DNA of 64,000 nucleotides, taken from positions 1,860,001-1,924,000 of the forward strand of contig JAKGBX010000001.1 of assembly GCA_021555075.1 (NCBI GenBank), written 5' to 3'. Below the pieces are notes generated by a model, which was not told where the DNA came from, made no database searches, and saw only the letters and a program-made list of their open reading frames with translations. The DNA is from Rhodobacteraceae bacterium LMO-JJ12 (GTDB taxonomy: Bacteria; Pseudomonadota; Alphaproteobacteria; Rhodobacterales; Rhodobacteraceae). The position numbers were made by a program, and so were the translations under genes. Shown here piece after piece: positions 27,909 to 37,544 of this stretch. Within the stretch, counting starts at the first letter, position 1. Each line of letters begins with the position of its first letter.

Positions 27909-29912
27909 ATGGGCGCCTTGGCGCGGTTGGAAACGGCCCTCTGGGGGCAGCGGGGGCACCTCTTTCCTTGGGTTCCGGTCTGTCTTGCGGCTGGGATCGG
28001 GCTTTATTTTGGCCTGCTGGTCGAGCCGTCGCAAGCAGTGGTTCCCTATCTAGGGGCGGGAATTGTTGCGTTGATTGGTCTGGCGTTGGTCTGGCGCGTG
28101 GGCTGGACGCCGGTGATCTGGGCCGTTGTCTTGATCGGGTTGGGCTTTGCTCTGGCGGCGACGCGCGCAAATATGGTCGAACGGCCGGTGTTGGGATGGC
28201 GCTATTACGGTCCGGTGGAAGGTCAGGTGATCGGGATTGATCGCTCCTCCAGCGGCGCGGTGCGGGTGCTTCTGGAAGATGTAGTGCTGCACCGGGTTGG
28301 GCCGCAAAAGACACCAGAGCGGGTGCGGGTTTCGCTGCACGCGACAGGCGGCAGCGAGCCGCGCGCCGGGGCACGGGTGATCGTGACGGCGCACCTGTCG
28401 CCGCCCGGTGGGCCGGTGGAGCCGGGGGGATTTGATTTTCAACGCCATGCCTGGTTTCTCAAGCTAGGTGCTGTGGGATATGCCCGCACGCCGCTTTTGA
28501 TCCTGGAACCGCCCAAGGAGGGTTTCAACTGGCTGGCGGCGCGGCTGGCGTTGTCAAGCCGTGTGCAAACGGCTTTGTCGGGCGAGCCGGGGGCGTTCGC
28601 GGCTGCAATCATGTCGGGGGACCGAAGTGGCATCGGGCCCGAAACGTTGCGCGCCTTGAGAGTCACGAATCTGGCGCATCTTCTGGCCATTTCAGGTCTG
28701 CATATGGGGCTTTTGACCGGGTTTGTTTTTGCGGTCCTGCGCTTTGGGCTGAATCTCTGGCCGTCGGTTGGTTTGCGCCTGCCGGTGAAGAAGCTGGCGG
28801 CGGTGCTGGCGCTGGCGGTGGCGGCGGGATACCTTGGGCTTTCGGGCGGCAACATCGCGACAAAACGGGCCTTTGTGATGGTTGCGGTGGGGCTGCTTGC
28901 GGTGATTGTCGATCGTCGGGTGATTTCGCTCAGATCTGTGGCGCTGGCGGCAACTATCGTGTTGGTCCTGTGGCCTGAGGCGCTTCTGGGGCCGGGGTTT
29001 CAGATGTCTTTTGCGGCGACAACCGCGCTTGTGGTGGTGTTTCGCTTTCTGCGTGACGCAAATTTTCGCAAGGGACCGGCCTGGACCAGGCCAATTACGG
29101 CGACAGTGATTTCCTCGGCCGTTGCAGGGTTGGCCACGGCGCCGGTCGCGGCGGCGCATTTCAACCAATTTGCCCACTACGGGTTGATTGCCAACCTTGC
29201 GGCCGTGCCGCTTATGGGGGTTCTTGTGATCCCGGCCGGGGTTGTTGCGGCGGTCTTGATGCCATTGGGCCTGGAAGCGGCAGCACTTTCGGTCATGGGG
29301 TTGGGTGTGCGCTGGATTCTGAGTGTTGCGGGAACGGTGGCGGAGTTCGAGGGCGCGCGCGGGACCGTGATAAGCCCGGACTGGCAGGTGCTGCCGTTGA
29401 TCGCGGCGGGGTTGGCCGGGTTCGTCTTGTGGCAGGGGCGAGCGCGCATGGTTGGTCTGGCGCCGGTCGCGCTCGGTTTCGCGCTTTGGATCGGGACTGA
29501 GCGCCCGGCGGTTCTGATCGCGGATAATGGAGCTTTGGTGGGCATCATGGGCGCACAGGGACGGGCGCTAAGCAAGCCGCGGGGCGGCGGGTTTGTAGCG
29601 CAAAACTGGCTGGAGAACGATGGTGATCCGGCAAGCCAGGAAGAAGCGGCGGTCCGCTGGAGCGACCTGGGCGAGCAGTGGAAAATTCGCCATGTCACCG
29701 GCAAAGTGAGCGTTAGGACACTCAGTTGCGCGAAAGATGAAGTGATCGTGACCAATGCCGACGCGCCCGATGGGTTGCCCTGCACGGTCTATGACCCTGC
29801 GCGTCTCAAGTCCGAAGGGGCCGTGGCGCTCTACAAGGGCAAAGCGGGACAGCCGGTGAAGACGAAAACCGCCCGCCAGGTTTCTGGCGAGCGGCTTTGG
29901 AACCGGCGTTGA
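27909..29912 (+). CDS. comEC: ComEC/Rec2 family DNA-uptake channel-like protein
   Basis: A 667-residue polytopic membrane protein. Residues 25-160 hold the DUF4131 region, and residues 200-480 the Competence domain, including GDRSGIGPETLRALRVTNLAHLLAISGLHMG. In the canonical family the C terminus is a metallo-beta-lactamase domain with an HxHxDH motif. Here the last ~150 residues keep a related start (LIADNGALVGIMG) but no metal motif. ATG 27909 is chosen for its GGAAGGG site; frames from 27840 or 27870 lack one. It faces lexA. ComEC would move single-stranded DNA across the inner membrane, which Rhodobacterales also use to take up GTA DNA. Confidence 0.87.
   Translation: MGALARLETALWGQRGHLFPWVPVCLAAGIGLYFGLLVEPSQAVVPYLGAGIVALIGLALVWRVGWTPVIWAVVLIGLGFALAATRANMVERPVLGWRYYGPVEGQVIGIDRSSSGAVRVLLEDVVLHRVGPQKTPERVRVSLHATGGSEPRAGARVIVTAHLSPPGGPVEPGGFDFQRHAWFLKLGAVGYARTPLLILEPPKEGFNWLAARLALSSRVQTALSGEPGAFAAAIMSGDRSGIGPETLRALRVTNLAHLLAISGLHMGLLTGFVFAVLRFGLNLWPSVGLRLPVKKLAAVLALAVAAGYLGLSGGNIATKRAFVMVAVGLLAVIVDRRVISLRSVALAATIVLVLWPEALLGPGFQMSFAATTALVVVFRFLRDANFRKGPAWTRPITATVISSAVAGLATAPVAAAHFNQFAHYGLIANLAAVPLMGVLVIPAGVVAAVLMPLGLEAAALSVMGLGVRWILSVAGTVAEFEGARGTVISPDWQVLPLIAAGLAGFVLWQGRARMVGLAPVALGFALWIGTERPAVLIADNGALVGIMGAQGRALSKPRGGGFVAQNWLENDGDPASQEEAAVRWSDLGEQWKIRHVTGKVSVRTLSCAKDEVIVTNADAPDGLPCTVYDPARLKSEGAVALYKGKAGQPVKTKTARQVSGERLWNRR
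29865..29900 (-). terminator. Terminator of lexA embedded in the comEC 3' end
   Basis: On the minus strand, GCCGC-TC-GCCAG pairs with CTGGC-GG-GCGGT around a 4-nt loop and is followed by TTTTC. The hairpin lies within the last codons of comEC and 23 bases after the lexA stop, so it can serve both convergent genes. Confidence 0.6.
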
Positions 29913-29922
29913 AAACCCTAGC

Positions 29923-30621
29923 TTAGTATGTGCGGATCAGGCCGACCAGTTTGCCCTGTACCTTGACCTTGTCATCGGGAAAGACACGGGTTTCATAGGC
30001 CGGGTTGGCCGCTTCGAGCGCGATGGCGTTGCCACGTCGAAAGAAGCGTTTCAGTGTGGCCTCGTGATCTTCGACCAAGGCCACCACGATATCGCCATTT
30101 TCAGCGGTGACGGTTTCGCGGATCACAACCACGTCGCCATCATTGATTCCGGCATCGATCATCGAATCGCCTTTGACCTCCAGGGCATAATGTTCGCCGC
30201 TGCCGGCCAGCATAGACTGGGGCACGGTAATGTTATGGGAGCCATCGGAGATCGCTTCGATCGGGACACCGGCGGCGATACGGCCCATGATCGGCAGTTC
30301 CAGCGCGCCCGCCGTCTCGACCGTCATCGCGTTGGAGGGTGGGGGGGCGGAAGGACGATCGCCTTGGATCACGCGGGGGGTAAATCCCGACGCGGCAGCG
30401 CCCAGGCTTTCGGGCAGCTTGACGATTTCGATGGCGCGGGCGCGATGTGCGAGGCGACGTATAAATCCGCGTTCTTCCAGCGCGGTGATCAGACGGTGAA
30501 TGCCAGATTTTGACCGCAGATCGAGTGCGTCCTTCATTTCATCGAAAGAAGGCGGCACGCCATCGCGCTGCACCCGCTTGTGAATGAATTCCAGAAGGTC
30601 CAGCTGTTTGCGCGTCAGCAT
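29923..30621 (-). CDS. lexA: LexA repressor
   Basis: The SOS repressor, 232 aa. The N-terminal winged helix ([31 protein letters not shown]) contacts DNA. The Ala-Gly self-cleavage site is in [12 protein letters not shown], and the Ser-Lys dyad lies in [10 protein letters not shown] and ATLKRFFRR. An alphaproteobacterial SOS box is 37 bases upstream, so it is autoregulated. It is the last gene of the trpG-trpD-trpC-moaC-moeA direction but has its own promoter region. Confidence 0.97.
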   Translation of the reverse strand: MLTRKQLDLLEFIHKRVQRDGVPPSFDEMKDALDLRSKSGIHRLITALEERGFIRRLAHRARAIEIVKLPESLGAAASGFTPRVIQGDRPSAPPPSNAMTVETAGALELPIMGRIAAGVPIEAISDGSHNITVPQSMLAGSGEHYALEVKGDSMIDAGINDGDVVVIRETVTAENGDIVVALVEDHEATLKRFFRRGNAIALEAANPAYETRVFPDDKVKVQGKLVGLIRTY

Positions 30622-30657
30622 ATGTTCCGCCCTTGTGTTGCTTCATTGTTAGCGTTT

Positions 30658-30672
30658 GTTCTACGCATGTTC
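30658..30672 (-). promoter_or_regulatory. SOS box (GTTC-N7-GTTC) of lexA
   Basis: GTTCTACGCATGTTC matches the direct-repeat LexA operator known from Rhodobacter and other alphaproteobacteria exactly. It lies 37-51 bases before the lexA start codon. Confidence 0.88.
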
Positions 30673-30713
30673 CCGTTTTGTGTCAACAGGTTCGCATTTG
30701 TGAGGGTGCGAGC

Positions 30714-30759
30714 GGGGGCCAGCCCCCTGGACCCCCGGGATATATTCAGTCAGAGGAAG
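30714..30759 (+). repeat. Copy B of the hairpin + GGGATAT...GAAG element
   Basis: A GGGGGCCAGCCCCC hairpin is followed by the 23-nt core at 30737-30759 (TCAGAGGAAG subtype). It fills the space between the moeA stop (7 bases away) and the lexA operator. On the moeA transcript it forms the immediate 3' end. Confidence 0.75.
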
Positions 30760-30765
30760 GGAGGT

Positions 30766-31938
30766 TCAGCGCAGCGGAATGTAGGCGATTTCGCTATCGG
30801 CGGGCTGTTCGGGTGCGTTGGGTGGGGAGATGGCGAGCGCATTGGACTGAGCGAGAACGCTGAGCAATGAGCTGTCCTGACGATCAAACACGGTGATTGC
30901 GCCGTCTGACACATGGGCGCGCTGGTAGTGTTCGCGCGGGCCGTTGGCGCCCAGAGGGCCGGTCAAGCGGGCGGACTTGCGCGGGGCGGGTGCGGCTCCA
31001 AGCCCTAGGAGAGCGCGGATCACCGGGGCAAGAAAGACATGGCCGCAGACCATTGCCGAGACCGGATTGCCGGGCAAGCCCAGCATCACCGCATTGCCCA
31101 TGCGCCCAGCCATCAGCGGTTTGCCGGGGCGCATGGCAATTTTGTAGAAGGCGCGTTGCAGTCCCATGGCCTCGGCCACATCGCCGACCAGATCGTGATC
31201 GCCCACCGAAGCGCCGCCGATGGTGACGATCAAGTCGGCGTCGGCTGCGAGTTGGAACGTGGTTTCGAGGCTCTCGCGGTTGTCGCGCGCAATGGGCAGC
31301 AGCCTTGGCGTGGCGCCGAGTGCGGACAGCATGCCGTGCAGGCCGAAGGAGTTGGAGGCGATGATCTGATCCGATCCCGGTGTTTCGCCCGGCATGACCA
31401 ATTCATCCCCGGTGGAGATGAGAGCCACGACAGGCCGACGACGCACGGGAACCTGAGAGATGTTCATGGCGGCCAGCAGCGCGATGTCTTCGGGGGTGAG
31501 CACACGGGGGCTTTGCATTGTTTCACCGGTGCGGAAATCCGTGCCAAGGGGGCGGATGTTGTTCTGGCTCTGATGGGCCACGATGGTGATGAGATCGCCG
31601 CGGCGTTCGACATCCTCCTGGATAACCACGTGGGTGGCGCCCTCGGGCACCGGGGCACCGGTGAAGATTCGCACGGTCTGGCCGGGTTTGATCGCACCTT
31701 CAAAGCGATGTCCTGCGGCGCTTTCGCCGATCACCTTGAATTGCGCATGCAGATCGGCTTCGGCACCGTTCAGTGCGTAGCCATCCATAGCCGAAGAGGC
31801 AAAAGGCGGCTGATCGCGGTTGGCTGAAACATCCGTGGCCAGCACCCGCCCGACCGCTGCGATGAGTGGAACGGTTTCAATCTCGAGCGGTGAAGCAAGC
31901 GAGAAGAGCTGGGAAAGGGCTGTGTCTACCGAAATCAT
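30766..31938 (-). CDS. moeA: Molybdopterin molybdenumtransferase MoeA
   Basis: MoeA inserts molybdate into adenylylated molybdopterin. The 390-residue protein has the N-terminal dimerisation part ([24 protein letters not shown]) and the central MogA-like domain (STGDELV and GGASVGDHD). The C-terminal domain has [12 protein letters not shown] and [10 protein letters not shown]. It overlaps moaC by 4 bp. The repeat element begins 7 bases after its stop. Confidence 0.96.
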   Translation of the reverse strand: MISVDTALSQLFSLASPLEIETVPLIAAVGRVLATDVSANRDQPPFASSAMDGYALNGAEADLHAQFKVIGESAAGHRFEGAIKPGQTVRIFTGAPVPEGATHVVIQEDVERRGDLITIVAHQSQNNIRPLGTDFRTGETMQSPRVLTPEDIALLAAMNISQVPVRRRPVVALISTGDELVMPGETPGSDQIIASNSFGLHGMLSALGATPRLLPIARDNRESLETTFQLAADADLIVTIGGASVGDHDLVGDVAEAMGLQRAFYKIAMRPGKPLMAGRMGNAVMLGLPGNPVSAMVCGHVFLAPVIRALLGLGAAPAPRKSARLTGPLGANGPREHYQRAHVSDGAITVFDRQDSSLLSVLAQSNALAISPPNAPEQPADSEIAYIPLR

Positions 31939-32411
31939 TTTGACTCGTAACGTCCTGATTTTCCGCCGTCTTTCAAAACGACGCGAATGTCCGAAATGAT
32001 CATGCCTTTGTCGACGGCCTTGACCATGTCGTGCACCGTGAGCGCGGCGATTGACACGGCGGTAAGCGCCTCCATCTCGACGCCGGTCTGACCTGTGGTC
32101 TTGACCGTCGCTTCGATCTGAACGCCGGGCAGATCGGGATCGAGCGTCAGATCAACCGTCACCTTGGTGATCGGCAGGGGATGGCAGAGCGGGATCAGGT
32201 CGGGAGTTTTCTTGGCCCCCATGATGCCGGCAAGACGTGCCACGGAGAGCACATCGCCTTTCTTGGCGCGGCCATCGGAAATCAACGCAAAGGTTTCGCG
32301 TTGCATCGTGACTTGGCCCCGGGCGACGGCGATGCGCGAGGTCACTGCTTTTTCGGAAACATCAACCATATGGGCGGCGCCCTTGGCGTCAAAATGGCTG
32401 AGCCCGGTCAT
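31935..32411 (-). CDS. moaC: Cyclic pyranopterin monophosphate synthase MoaC
   Basis: MoaC makes cPMP in molybdenum cofactor synthesis. The 158-residue protein shows [18 protein letters not shown] at the N terminus, [14 protein letters not shown] in the centre (conserved His) and [11 protein letters not shown]. It starts 1 base after trpC and overlaps moeA, so tryptophan and molybdopterin genes form one operon. moaA and moaB are elsewhere. Confidence 0.96.
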   Translation of the reverse strand: MTGLSHFDAKGAAHMVDVSEKAVTSRIAVARGQVTMQRETFALISDGRAKKGDVLSVARLAGIMGAKKTPDLIPLCHPLPITKVTVDLTLDPDLPGVQIEATVKTTGQTGVEMEALTAVSIAALTVHDMVKAVDKGMIISDIRVVLKDGGKSGRYESK

Positions 32412-32412
32412 G

Positions 32413-33225
32413 TTACATGCCCCCTACGGTGAGCGGACGGGCAAGAAGGGTGCTTGTTGCGTCGGCGACATCGTCTTGACGCATCAGGCTTTCGCCAATG
32501 AGAAAGCAGCGCACGCCATACCGGGCAATATCGGCCAGATCTTCGGGCGTGGCGAGACCGCTTTCAGAGACGATCATCCGGTCGGCGGGAACGAGCTTCG
32601 ACAGTTTCCGCGTGGTTTCGAGAGTGGTCTCAAAGGTTTTCAAATTGCGGTTATTGATACCGACCATGCGAGACGAAAGCCTGCTTGCGCGCTCCAGTTC
32701 CTCTTCGTCATGCACTTCAAGAAGGGCATCCATACCCCAATCGTTGGCTGCCGCTTCGAGTTCGGCGGCTTGTTCATCCGAGACTGTGGCGAGAATGATC
32801 AGGATGCAATCGGCACCAAGGGCGCGGGCCTCGGCGACTTGATAGGGATCATACATGAAATCCTTGCGCAGAACTGGCAGCTTGCAGGCGGCGCGGGCCT
32901 CGGTGAGGAATTCCTTGGCGCCCTGGAAGCTGGGCGTGTCGGTCAGCACTGAAAGGCAGGTTGCGCCGCCGGTTTCATATGCCTGTGCCAGCGCGGCGGG
33001 GTCGAAATCTTCGCGGATCAGGCCCTTGGAGGGGCTGGCTTTCTTTATCTCGGCGATCAGCCCGTAACCCTCGCGGGCTGACTCGAACAACGCCTCTGCA
33101 AAGGGGCGCACAGGCTCGGCGGCGCGGGCTTCAGCCTCGACTTCTTCAAGCGGTTTGACGGATTTGTCGGCGGCAATCTCTTCGAGTTTGTAGGCCTTGA
33201 TCTTGTCCAGGACGGTGGTTGTCAT
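32413..33225 (-). CDS. trpC: Indole-3-glycerol phosphate synthase TrpC
   Basis: TrpC closes the indole ring in tryptophan synthesis. The 270-residue TIM barrel shows [13 protein letters not shown] (phosphate and catalytic Lys), [13 protein letters not shown] (catalytic Lys) and [10 protein letters not shown]. It is not fused to TrpF. It overlaps trpD by 4 bp. Confidence 0.97.
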   Translation of the reverse strand: MTTTVLDKIKAYKLEEIAADKSVKPLEEVEAEARAAEPVRPFAEALFESAREGYGLIAEIKKASPSKGLIREDFDPAALAQAYETGGATCLSVLTDTPSFQGAKEFLTEARAACKLPVLRKDFMYDPYQVAEARALGADCILIILATVSDEQAAELEAAANDWGMDALLEVHDEEELERASRLSSRMVGINNRNLKTFETTLETTRKLSKLVPADRMIVSESGLATPEDLADIARYGVRCFLIGESLMRQDDVADATSTLLARPLTVGGM

Positions 33226-34244
33226 TTCGCCTCCGATGTGAGTTTCGCAAGACAGGTGATCTTGCGTTTTGCGGCGCCGGAATCGATGCTTTCGCGCGCC
33301 ATTTCGACGCCTTCGCGCAAATCGTCGGTGCGCCCGGCAACCACCAACGCCGCTGCGGTGTTGAGCAGGACGGCATCACGGTAAGCCGAATGAGCTCCGT
33401 CGAGCAGGTTACTGAAAGCCTTGGCATTTTCTTCCGGCGTGCCGCCCATGATACCCTCGAACGGATGCACGGGAAGGCCGAAATCCTCAGGATGTAATTC
33501 GACCTCGCGCACGCTCTTGTCCTCTTCCAGGGCTGCGACCCAGGTGATGCCGGTGATTGTCATTTCGTCGGTGCCGTCGCTGCCATGGACGAGCCAGGCG
33601 CGTTCTGATCCCAGAGCGGCGAGCGTTTCGGCCATCGGACGGATCATGGCGCGCGAAAATGCGCCTGTGAGTTGGCGTTTGACACCGGCAGGGTTGGTAA
33701 GCGGGCCGAGGATGTTGAAAATCGTGCGCGTTCCAAGTTCGGTCCGTGACGGACCGACATGTGCCATGGCGGGGTGATGCATCGGAGCCATCATGAAGGC
33801 GATGCCGCATTCGCTCAATGCTCGTTCAACCACCGCCGGGCCGACCATCACCTTGACGCCCATTTGTGCCAAGGCATCGGCGGCCCCGGATTTGGAAGAC
33901 AAGTTACGATTGCCATGTTTCGCAATGGTTAATCCCGCGCCCGCGGCCACAAAGGCGGTTGCTGTCGAGATGTTGAGCGTGCCTTTGCCATCGCCTCCGG
34001 TGCCGACGATATCCATGGCGCCTTCCGGCGCCGTCACCGCATGACATTTGGCGCGCATGACGCTGGCGGCGGCGGTGTATTCCTCGACCGTCTCACCGCG
34101 CGTGCGAAGCGCCATGAGGAAGCCGCCGATCTGGCTGGGCGTGGCTTCGCCGTCAAACAGGATCGTAAAGGCGGTCTGCGCCTCTTCGCGGGTTAGCGGA
34201 CGCTCGGCGGCCGCGCCGATCAGGGGTTTAAGCGCATCGCTCAT
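33222..34244 (-). CDS. trpD: Anthranilate phosphoribosyltransferase TrpD
   Basis: TrpD adds phosphoribose to anthranilate. The 340-residue protein has the PRPP loop [17 protein letters not shown] near residue 78, [15 protein letters not shown], and the GPLTNPAG motif. It overlaps trpG by 4 bp and trpC by 4 bp. Confidence 0.97.
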   Translation of the reverse strand: MSDALKPLIGAAAERPLTREEAQTAFTILFDGEATPSQIGGFLMALRTRGETVEEYTAAASVMRAKCHAVTAPEGAMDIVGTGGDGKGTLNISTATAFVAAGAGLTIAKHGNRNLSSKSGAADALAQMGVKVMVGPAVVERALSECGIAFMMAPMHHPAMAHVGPSRTELGTRTIFNILGPLTNPAGVKRQLTGAFSRAMIRPMAETLAALGSERAWLVHGSDGTDEMTITGITWVAALEEDKSVREVELHPEDFGLPVHPFEGIMGGTPEENAKAFSNLLDGAHSAYRDAVLLNTAAALVVAGRTDDLREGVEMARESIDSGAAKRKITCLAKLTSEAK

Positions 34245-34822
34245 GCAGGAACCCTCATGCAGTCGAGAAAGTTTTTCAACATGGCATAGCCATGTTCCGA
34301 GGCGATGGATTCGGGATGAAACTGAACGCCATGCACCGGCAGTTCGCGATGTTGCAGGCCCATGATGGTGCCATCCGAAAGATCGGCTGTGATTTCGAGG
34401 CAGTCGGGCAGGCTGCCGCGATCGACGACGAGAGAATGATAGCGGGTGGCCTGAAACGGGCTGGGAAGATCGCGAAAGATGCCTTTGCCAGTGTGGTGAA
34501 TTTCGCCCATCTTGCCATGCACGATTTCGTGACAGCGCACGACTTTTCCACCAAAGGCCTGGCCGATGGTCTGATGACCAAGGCAGACGCCAAGCAAGGG
34601 CGTGCGACTCTGGGCAGCGGCGCGTGTCAGATCCAGGCAGATGCCCGCCTGATCCGGATCGCAGGGGCCGGGGGAAAGCAGGATACCGGCCGGGTTCATC
34701 GCCATCGCAGCCTTCACATCAAGCGCATCGTTGCGTTTGACCACGACGTCGGCACCCAGTTCGCCCAGATAATGGACCAGATTATAGGTAAAACTGTCGT
34801 AATTATCTATCAGCAGCAGCAT
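34241..34822 (-). CDS. trpG: Anthranilate synthase glutamine amidotransferase TrpG
   Basis: Class I glutamine amidotransferase subunit of anthranilate synthase, 193 aa. The triad is Cys in [10 protein letters not shown], and His and Glu in [10 protein letters not shown]. Family start [14 protein letters not shown] corresponds to ATG 34822. A GTG nine bases earlier (34831), with AGAGA before it, is an equally plausible start and adds three residues. Its partner TrpE is 2.7 kb away, with two genes between. It may also serve p-aminobenzoate synthesis. Confidence 0.95.
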   Translation of the reverse strand: MLLLIDNYDSFTYNLVHYLGELGADVVVKRNDALDVKAAMAMNPAGILLSPGPCDPDQAGICLDLTRAAAQSRTPLLGVCLGHQTIGQAFGGKVVRCHEIVHGKMGEIHHTGKGIFRDLPSPFQATRYHSLVVDRGSLPDCLEITADLSDGTIMGLQHRELPVHGVQFHPESIASEHGYAMLKNFLDCMRVPA

Positions 34823-34946
34823 CTTGCTCACATTCGTTCTCTTAGGGCTGGAGGCCCGGCCCATGGTCGCGGTATACATGTTCAGGCTTGTCGCGCACCG
34901 TCAAGGGGCGCACTGTCCCTTAGGGCAGGAAAAAGAGGTGAATTGA

Positions 34947-36665
34947 GTGGCCAGAGGATTTCTGAGCGGAGCGTTTTGGGGCGTTTTGGTGGCCGTTGGC
35001 GGTGCCGGGACGCTTTCGGTTCTAAGCGGAGGGGCTGAGGCACCGCTAGGCAAACCCGAGGCGGCAGCAGTGGAAGTGCCGGCCGGGTCGGAGTTCAACC
35101 AGTCGCGCGATGACGATCAGGCGAATTTGCCTGCGAGCGAACCTGTGGTCACGGGCGCGGCGGCGCCGCGGGTGACGGCGCCGGAACCTGATGATCTTTC
35201 GCCGTTGCAGAGTGCGGATACCGATCCTGGCTCGCAGCCTTCTGCGAGTGCGCTTCAAGGTGGTATGAGCGCGCCTGTGGCGGGTCAGGGAAGTGCGCCG
35301 GATGTGGCAGCGCGCAGTGACGAGCCAGTAACGCAAGGGGGGCAGGCGGGTGCGCCGCTGGCCCCGCAGGACGAGGCAGAACTGTCGATTTCAACCGAAC
35401 CGGCGCAGCCAATGGCGCCACCGGCAGATCCGGATGAAACGGCGTTTGTGGACCCCGAACCGGACGACGCGCCTGCTGGCGTGGAGCAAGCCGAGCCGGA
35501 CGTTGCAACGGCACCCGCGCCGCAGGTGCAAAGCGATGCCCCGGCTTCGCCGATGAGTCCCGCGGTGAGCGAAGCGGAAGAAGCGCAACCGGTCAGCCCG
35601 GCACCTAGCCCGGCAGATAACGCGCAAGAGATTGAAAAGACAGACGTTCCGGCCATGCCCGAGGGCGGGGACGAGGAGTTGGTGATACGTGTCGCGCCCG
35701 AATCGGCGGCCCCGAGCGAGACGCGGCCAGTTGGGCAGGAAGCGGAATCGCAAGTCGTGGAGGTTGCACCGGACGAATCGGAGCCTGACAGAATGCCGGT
35801 TAGTGAACCGGAGCCGGATGTGACAGCCCCTCAATCAGATGAGCAGAGCGCAGCCGTTCGGATTGGAAAACCGGCCAGCGACCTCAAATCGCTTGGCAAC
35901 GATGGTGTCCGGACCGGGCGGTTGCCTGCGGTTCGCCAGGAAGGTGAGACGCAGGGCGCACTTACAGGTGAGGCGGTGGATCGCAGCGCCATGCCGCCGA
36001 TAAAGCGCTTTGCCGTCGAGGTGGAAGGCATTGAAAACAAGCCTAAAATGGCGATCGTTCTGATTGATGACGGTGGCGGGCCGGTGGCGATGGATATGTT
36101 GTCGGCGTTTCCCTATCCCTTGGCTTTCGCGGTAGATACCAGCCGCGAGGATGCGACAGACAAGATGGCGATCTACCGCGCGGCGGGGTTTGAAGTCTTG
36201 GCAATGGTGGCACTGCCCGAAGGGGCCGCGCCGAGCGATGTCGAAGTGGCGATGCCGGTGCTGATGGCGCGCGTTCCCGAGGCAGTGGCGGTGATGGAAG
36301 CGCCTGAAGATGGCATCCAGTCGGATCGACAGATCAGCGACCAGGTGGCCCAGATCCTGGCCGATAGCGGACATGGATTGTTGTTGTATCCCAAGGGGTT
36401 GAATACCGCACAAAAGCTTGCGGCAAAGAACGGCGTGCCCTCTGCCACGATCTTTCGCGACTTTGATTCCGCCGGTCAGAAGTCGCGCGCGATTCGGCGT
36501 TTTCTCGACAATGGCGCCCTTCGCGCAGGCAGTGAGGGCGGGGTTGTGATGGTCGGGCGGATGCGGCCGGATACGGTGAGCGCGTTGCTGCTTTGGGGGC
36601 TGGAAGACCGGGCGGATCAGATTGCGCTGGTGCCGGTGAGCCAGCTTCTGGAGCCCCAGAACTGA
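34947..36665 (+). CDS. Divergent polysaccharide deacetylase-like protein with acidic low-complexity region
   Basis: A 572-residue envelope protein starting at GTG. Residues 5-27 form a signal anchor. Residues about 40-320 are rich in Pro, Ala, Glu, Asp, Gln and Ser, with no predicted fold. Residues 352-570 match the divergent polysaccharide deacetylase family (AIVLIDDGGGPVAMDML, LLLYPKGLNT, FDSAGQKSRAIRRFLDNG). In the family the domain resembles NodB deacetylases but usually lacks full metal residues. Its role is unknown; it may bind or modify cell-wall glycans. The long linker would let the domain reach across the periplasm. It diverges from trpG. Confidence 0.82.
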   Translation: MARGFLSGAFWGVLVAVGGAGTLSVLSGGAEAPLGKPEAAAVEVPAGSEFNQSRDDDQANLPASEPVVTGAAAPRVTAPEPDDLSPLQSADTDPGSQPSASALQGGMSAPVAGQGSAPDVAARSDEPVTQGGQAGAPLAPQDEAELSISTEPAQPMAPPADPDETAFVDPEPDDAPAGVEQAEPDVATAPAPQVQSDAPASPMSPAVSEAEEAQPVSPAPSPADNAQEIEKTDVPAMPEGGDEELVIRVAPESAAPSETRPVGQEAESQVVEVAPDESEPDRMPVSEPEPDVTAPQSDEQSAAVRIGKPASDLKSLGNDGVRTGRLPAVRQEGETQGALTGEAVDRSAMPPIKRFAVEVEGIENKPKMAIVLIDDGGGPVAMDMLSAFPYPLAFAVDTSREDATDKMAIYRAAGFEVLAMVALPEGAAPSDVEVAMPVLMARVPEAVAVMEAPEDGIQSDRQISDQVAQILADSGHGLLLYPKGLNTAQKLAAKNGVPSATIFRDFDSAGQKSRAIRRFLDNGALRAGSEGGVVMVGRMRPDTVSALLLWGLEDRADQIALVPVSQLLEPQN

Positions 36666-36809
36666 AAGCGTTAACGCAGCAGGAAGCGCGTAAATCCGGG
36701 GGGTGACTTACGGCTGTCGCGTGGCTGTTGGGCGTGCACCGCCGCGTTGCGGCGAAAATTTACCTGAAATTGAGTAATGCAGCGTGCGATGGATGGGAAG
36801 AAGCCCGTC

Positions 36810-37367
36810 TTATGGCAGCGAAATGGTGCGGTATTCGCCGGGGGCGAGACCGGTGAGGGCCCAGTCGCCAATGCGGACCCGGATCAGGCGCAGGGTGGGA
36901 TGGCCGACGGCGGCTGTCATGCGGCGGACCTGTCGGTTGCGCCCTTCGGTCAGGGTGAGTTCAATCCAGGTGTCGGGGATGGATTGGCGCACCCGGATTG
37001 GTGGATTGCGCGGCCAGAGCCAATCGGGGGCGGGGACGCGGCGGGCCTTGGCCGGACGCGTCGGGCCATCCTTGAGCGTGACGCCGGAACGCAGGGCGGC
37101 AAGGGCGGAGTCGTCTGGCGTGCCCTCGACCTGGGCGAGGTAGGTTTTGGGCTGCTTGTGACGCGGGTCGGAAATGCGGGCTTGGAGCTTGCCGTCGTCG
37201 GTGAGCAGCAAGAGCCCTTCGCTGTCGCGGTCAAGCCGCCCGGCGGGGTAGACGCCTTTTTCGGTGATGAAGATGGAAAGCGTGGGGCGTGGGGAATCGC
37301 CCATGCCCTTGTCGGTGAATTGCGAGAGCACGCCGAAAGGTTTGTTGAAGAGGATCAGGCGGGGCAT
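36810..37367 (-). CDS. rluE: Ribosomal large-subunit pseudouridine synthase, RluE/RsuA family
   Basis: A 185-residue pseudouridine synthase without an S4 domain. The catalytic Asp is in [18 protein letters not shown], and the C terminus shows [25 protein letters not shown]. It is closest to RluE, which modifies 23S rRNA U2457 in E. coli. ATG 37367 gives the family N terminus [13 protein letters not shown]. The frame stays open upstream through three tandem 30-bp repeats, but that stretch reads as a repeated [10 protein letters not shown]-type unit and is probably untranslated. Confidence 0.92.
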   Translation of the reverse strand: MPRLILFNKPFGVLSQFTDKGMGDSPRPTLSIFITEKGVYPAGRLDRDSEGLLLLTDDGKLQARISDPRHKQPKTYLAQVEGTPDDSALAALRSGVTLKDGPTRPAKARRVPAPDWLWPRNPPIRVRQSIPDTWIELTLTEGRNRQVRRMTAAVGHPTLRLIRVRIGDWALTGLAPGEYRTISLP

Positions 37368-37415
37368 GACGTGATGAGGGGCAAAGGCGACGCTGACGGC
37401 AAGCTGTGGGTTAGA

Positions 37416-37493
37416 GTGGGGGCCAGCCCCCACACGCGGGTTAGAGTGGGGGCCAGTCCCCACACGCAGGACCAAGTGGGGGCCAGCCCCCAC
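37416..37493 (+). repeat. Three tandem 30-bp hairpin units
   Basis: GTGGGGGCCAGCCCCCAC occurs at 37416, at 37446 (one base changed) and at 37476, an exact 30-base period. Each is an 8-bp stem with a 2-nt loop. The 12-base spacers are similar (CGCGGGTTAGA-like). The third unit runs directly into copy C of the intergenic element. Confidence 0.88.
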
Positions 37494-37494
37494 A

Positions 37495-37522
37495 CCCCCG
37501 GGATATTTTTAGCAAGATGAAG
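37495..37522 (+). repeat. Copy C core of the GGGATAT...GAAG element
   Basis: CCCCCGGGATATTTTTAGC followed by AAGATGAAG, right after the third tandem hairpin and 22 bases beyond the trpE stop. This is the copy whose hairpin has been amplified to three. Confidence 0.75.
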
Positions 37523-37544
37523 GGCAGCAGGTTTCGCCGTGCAC

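Noticed and set aside
34831-34879. Longer start for trpG
   Set aside because: The extra upstream residues are not found in TrpG proteins; only the GTG at 34831 remains a reasonable alternative.
37416-37493. Possible CRISPR array
   Set aside because: Three units repeat the whole 30 bases without unique spacers, and no cas genes are near. It is a tandem repeat.
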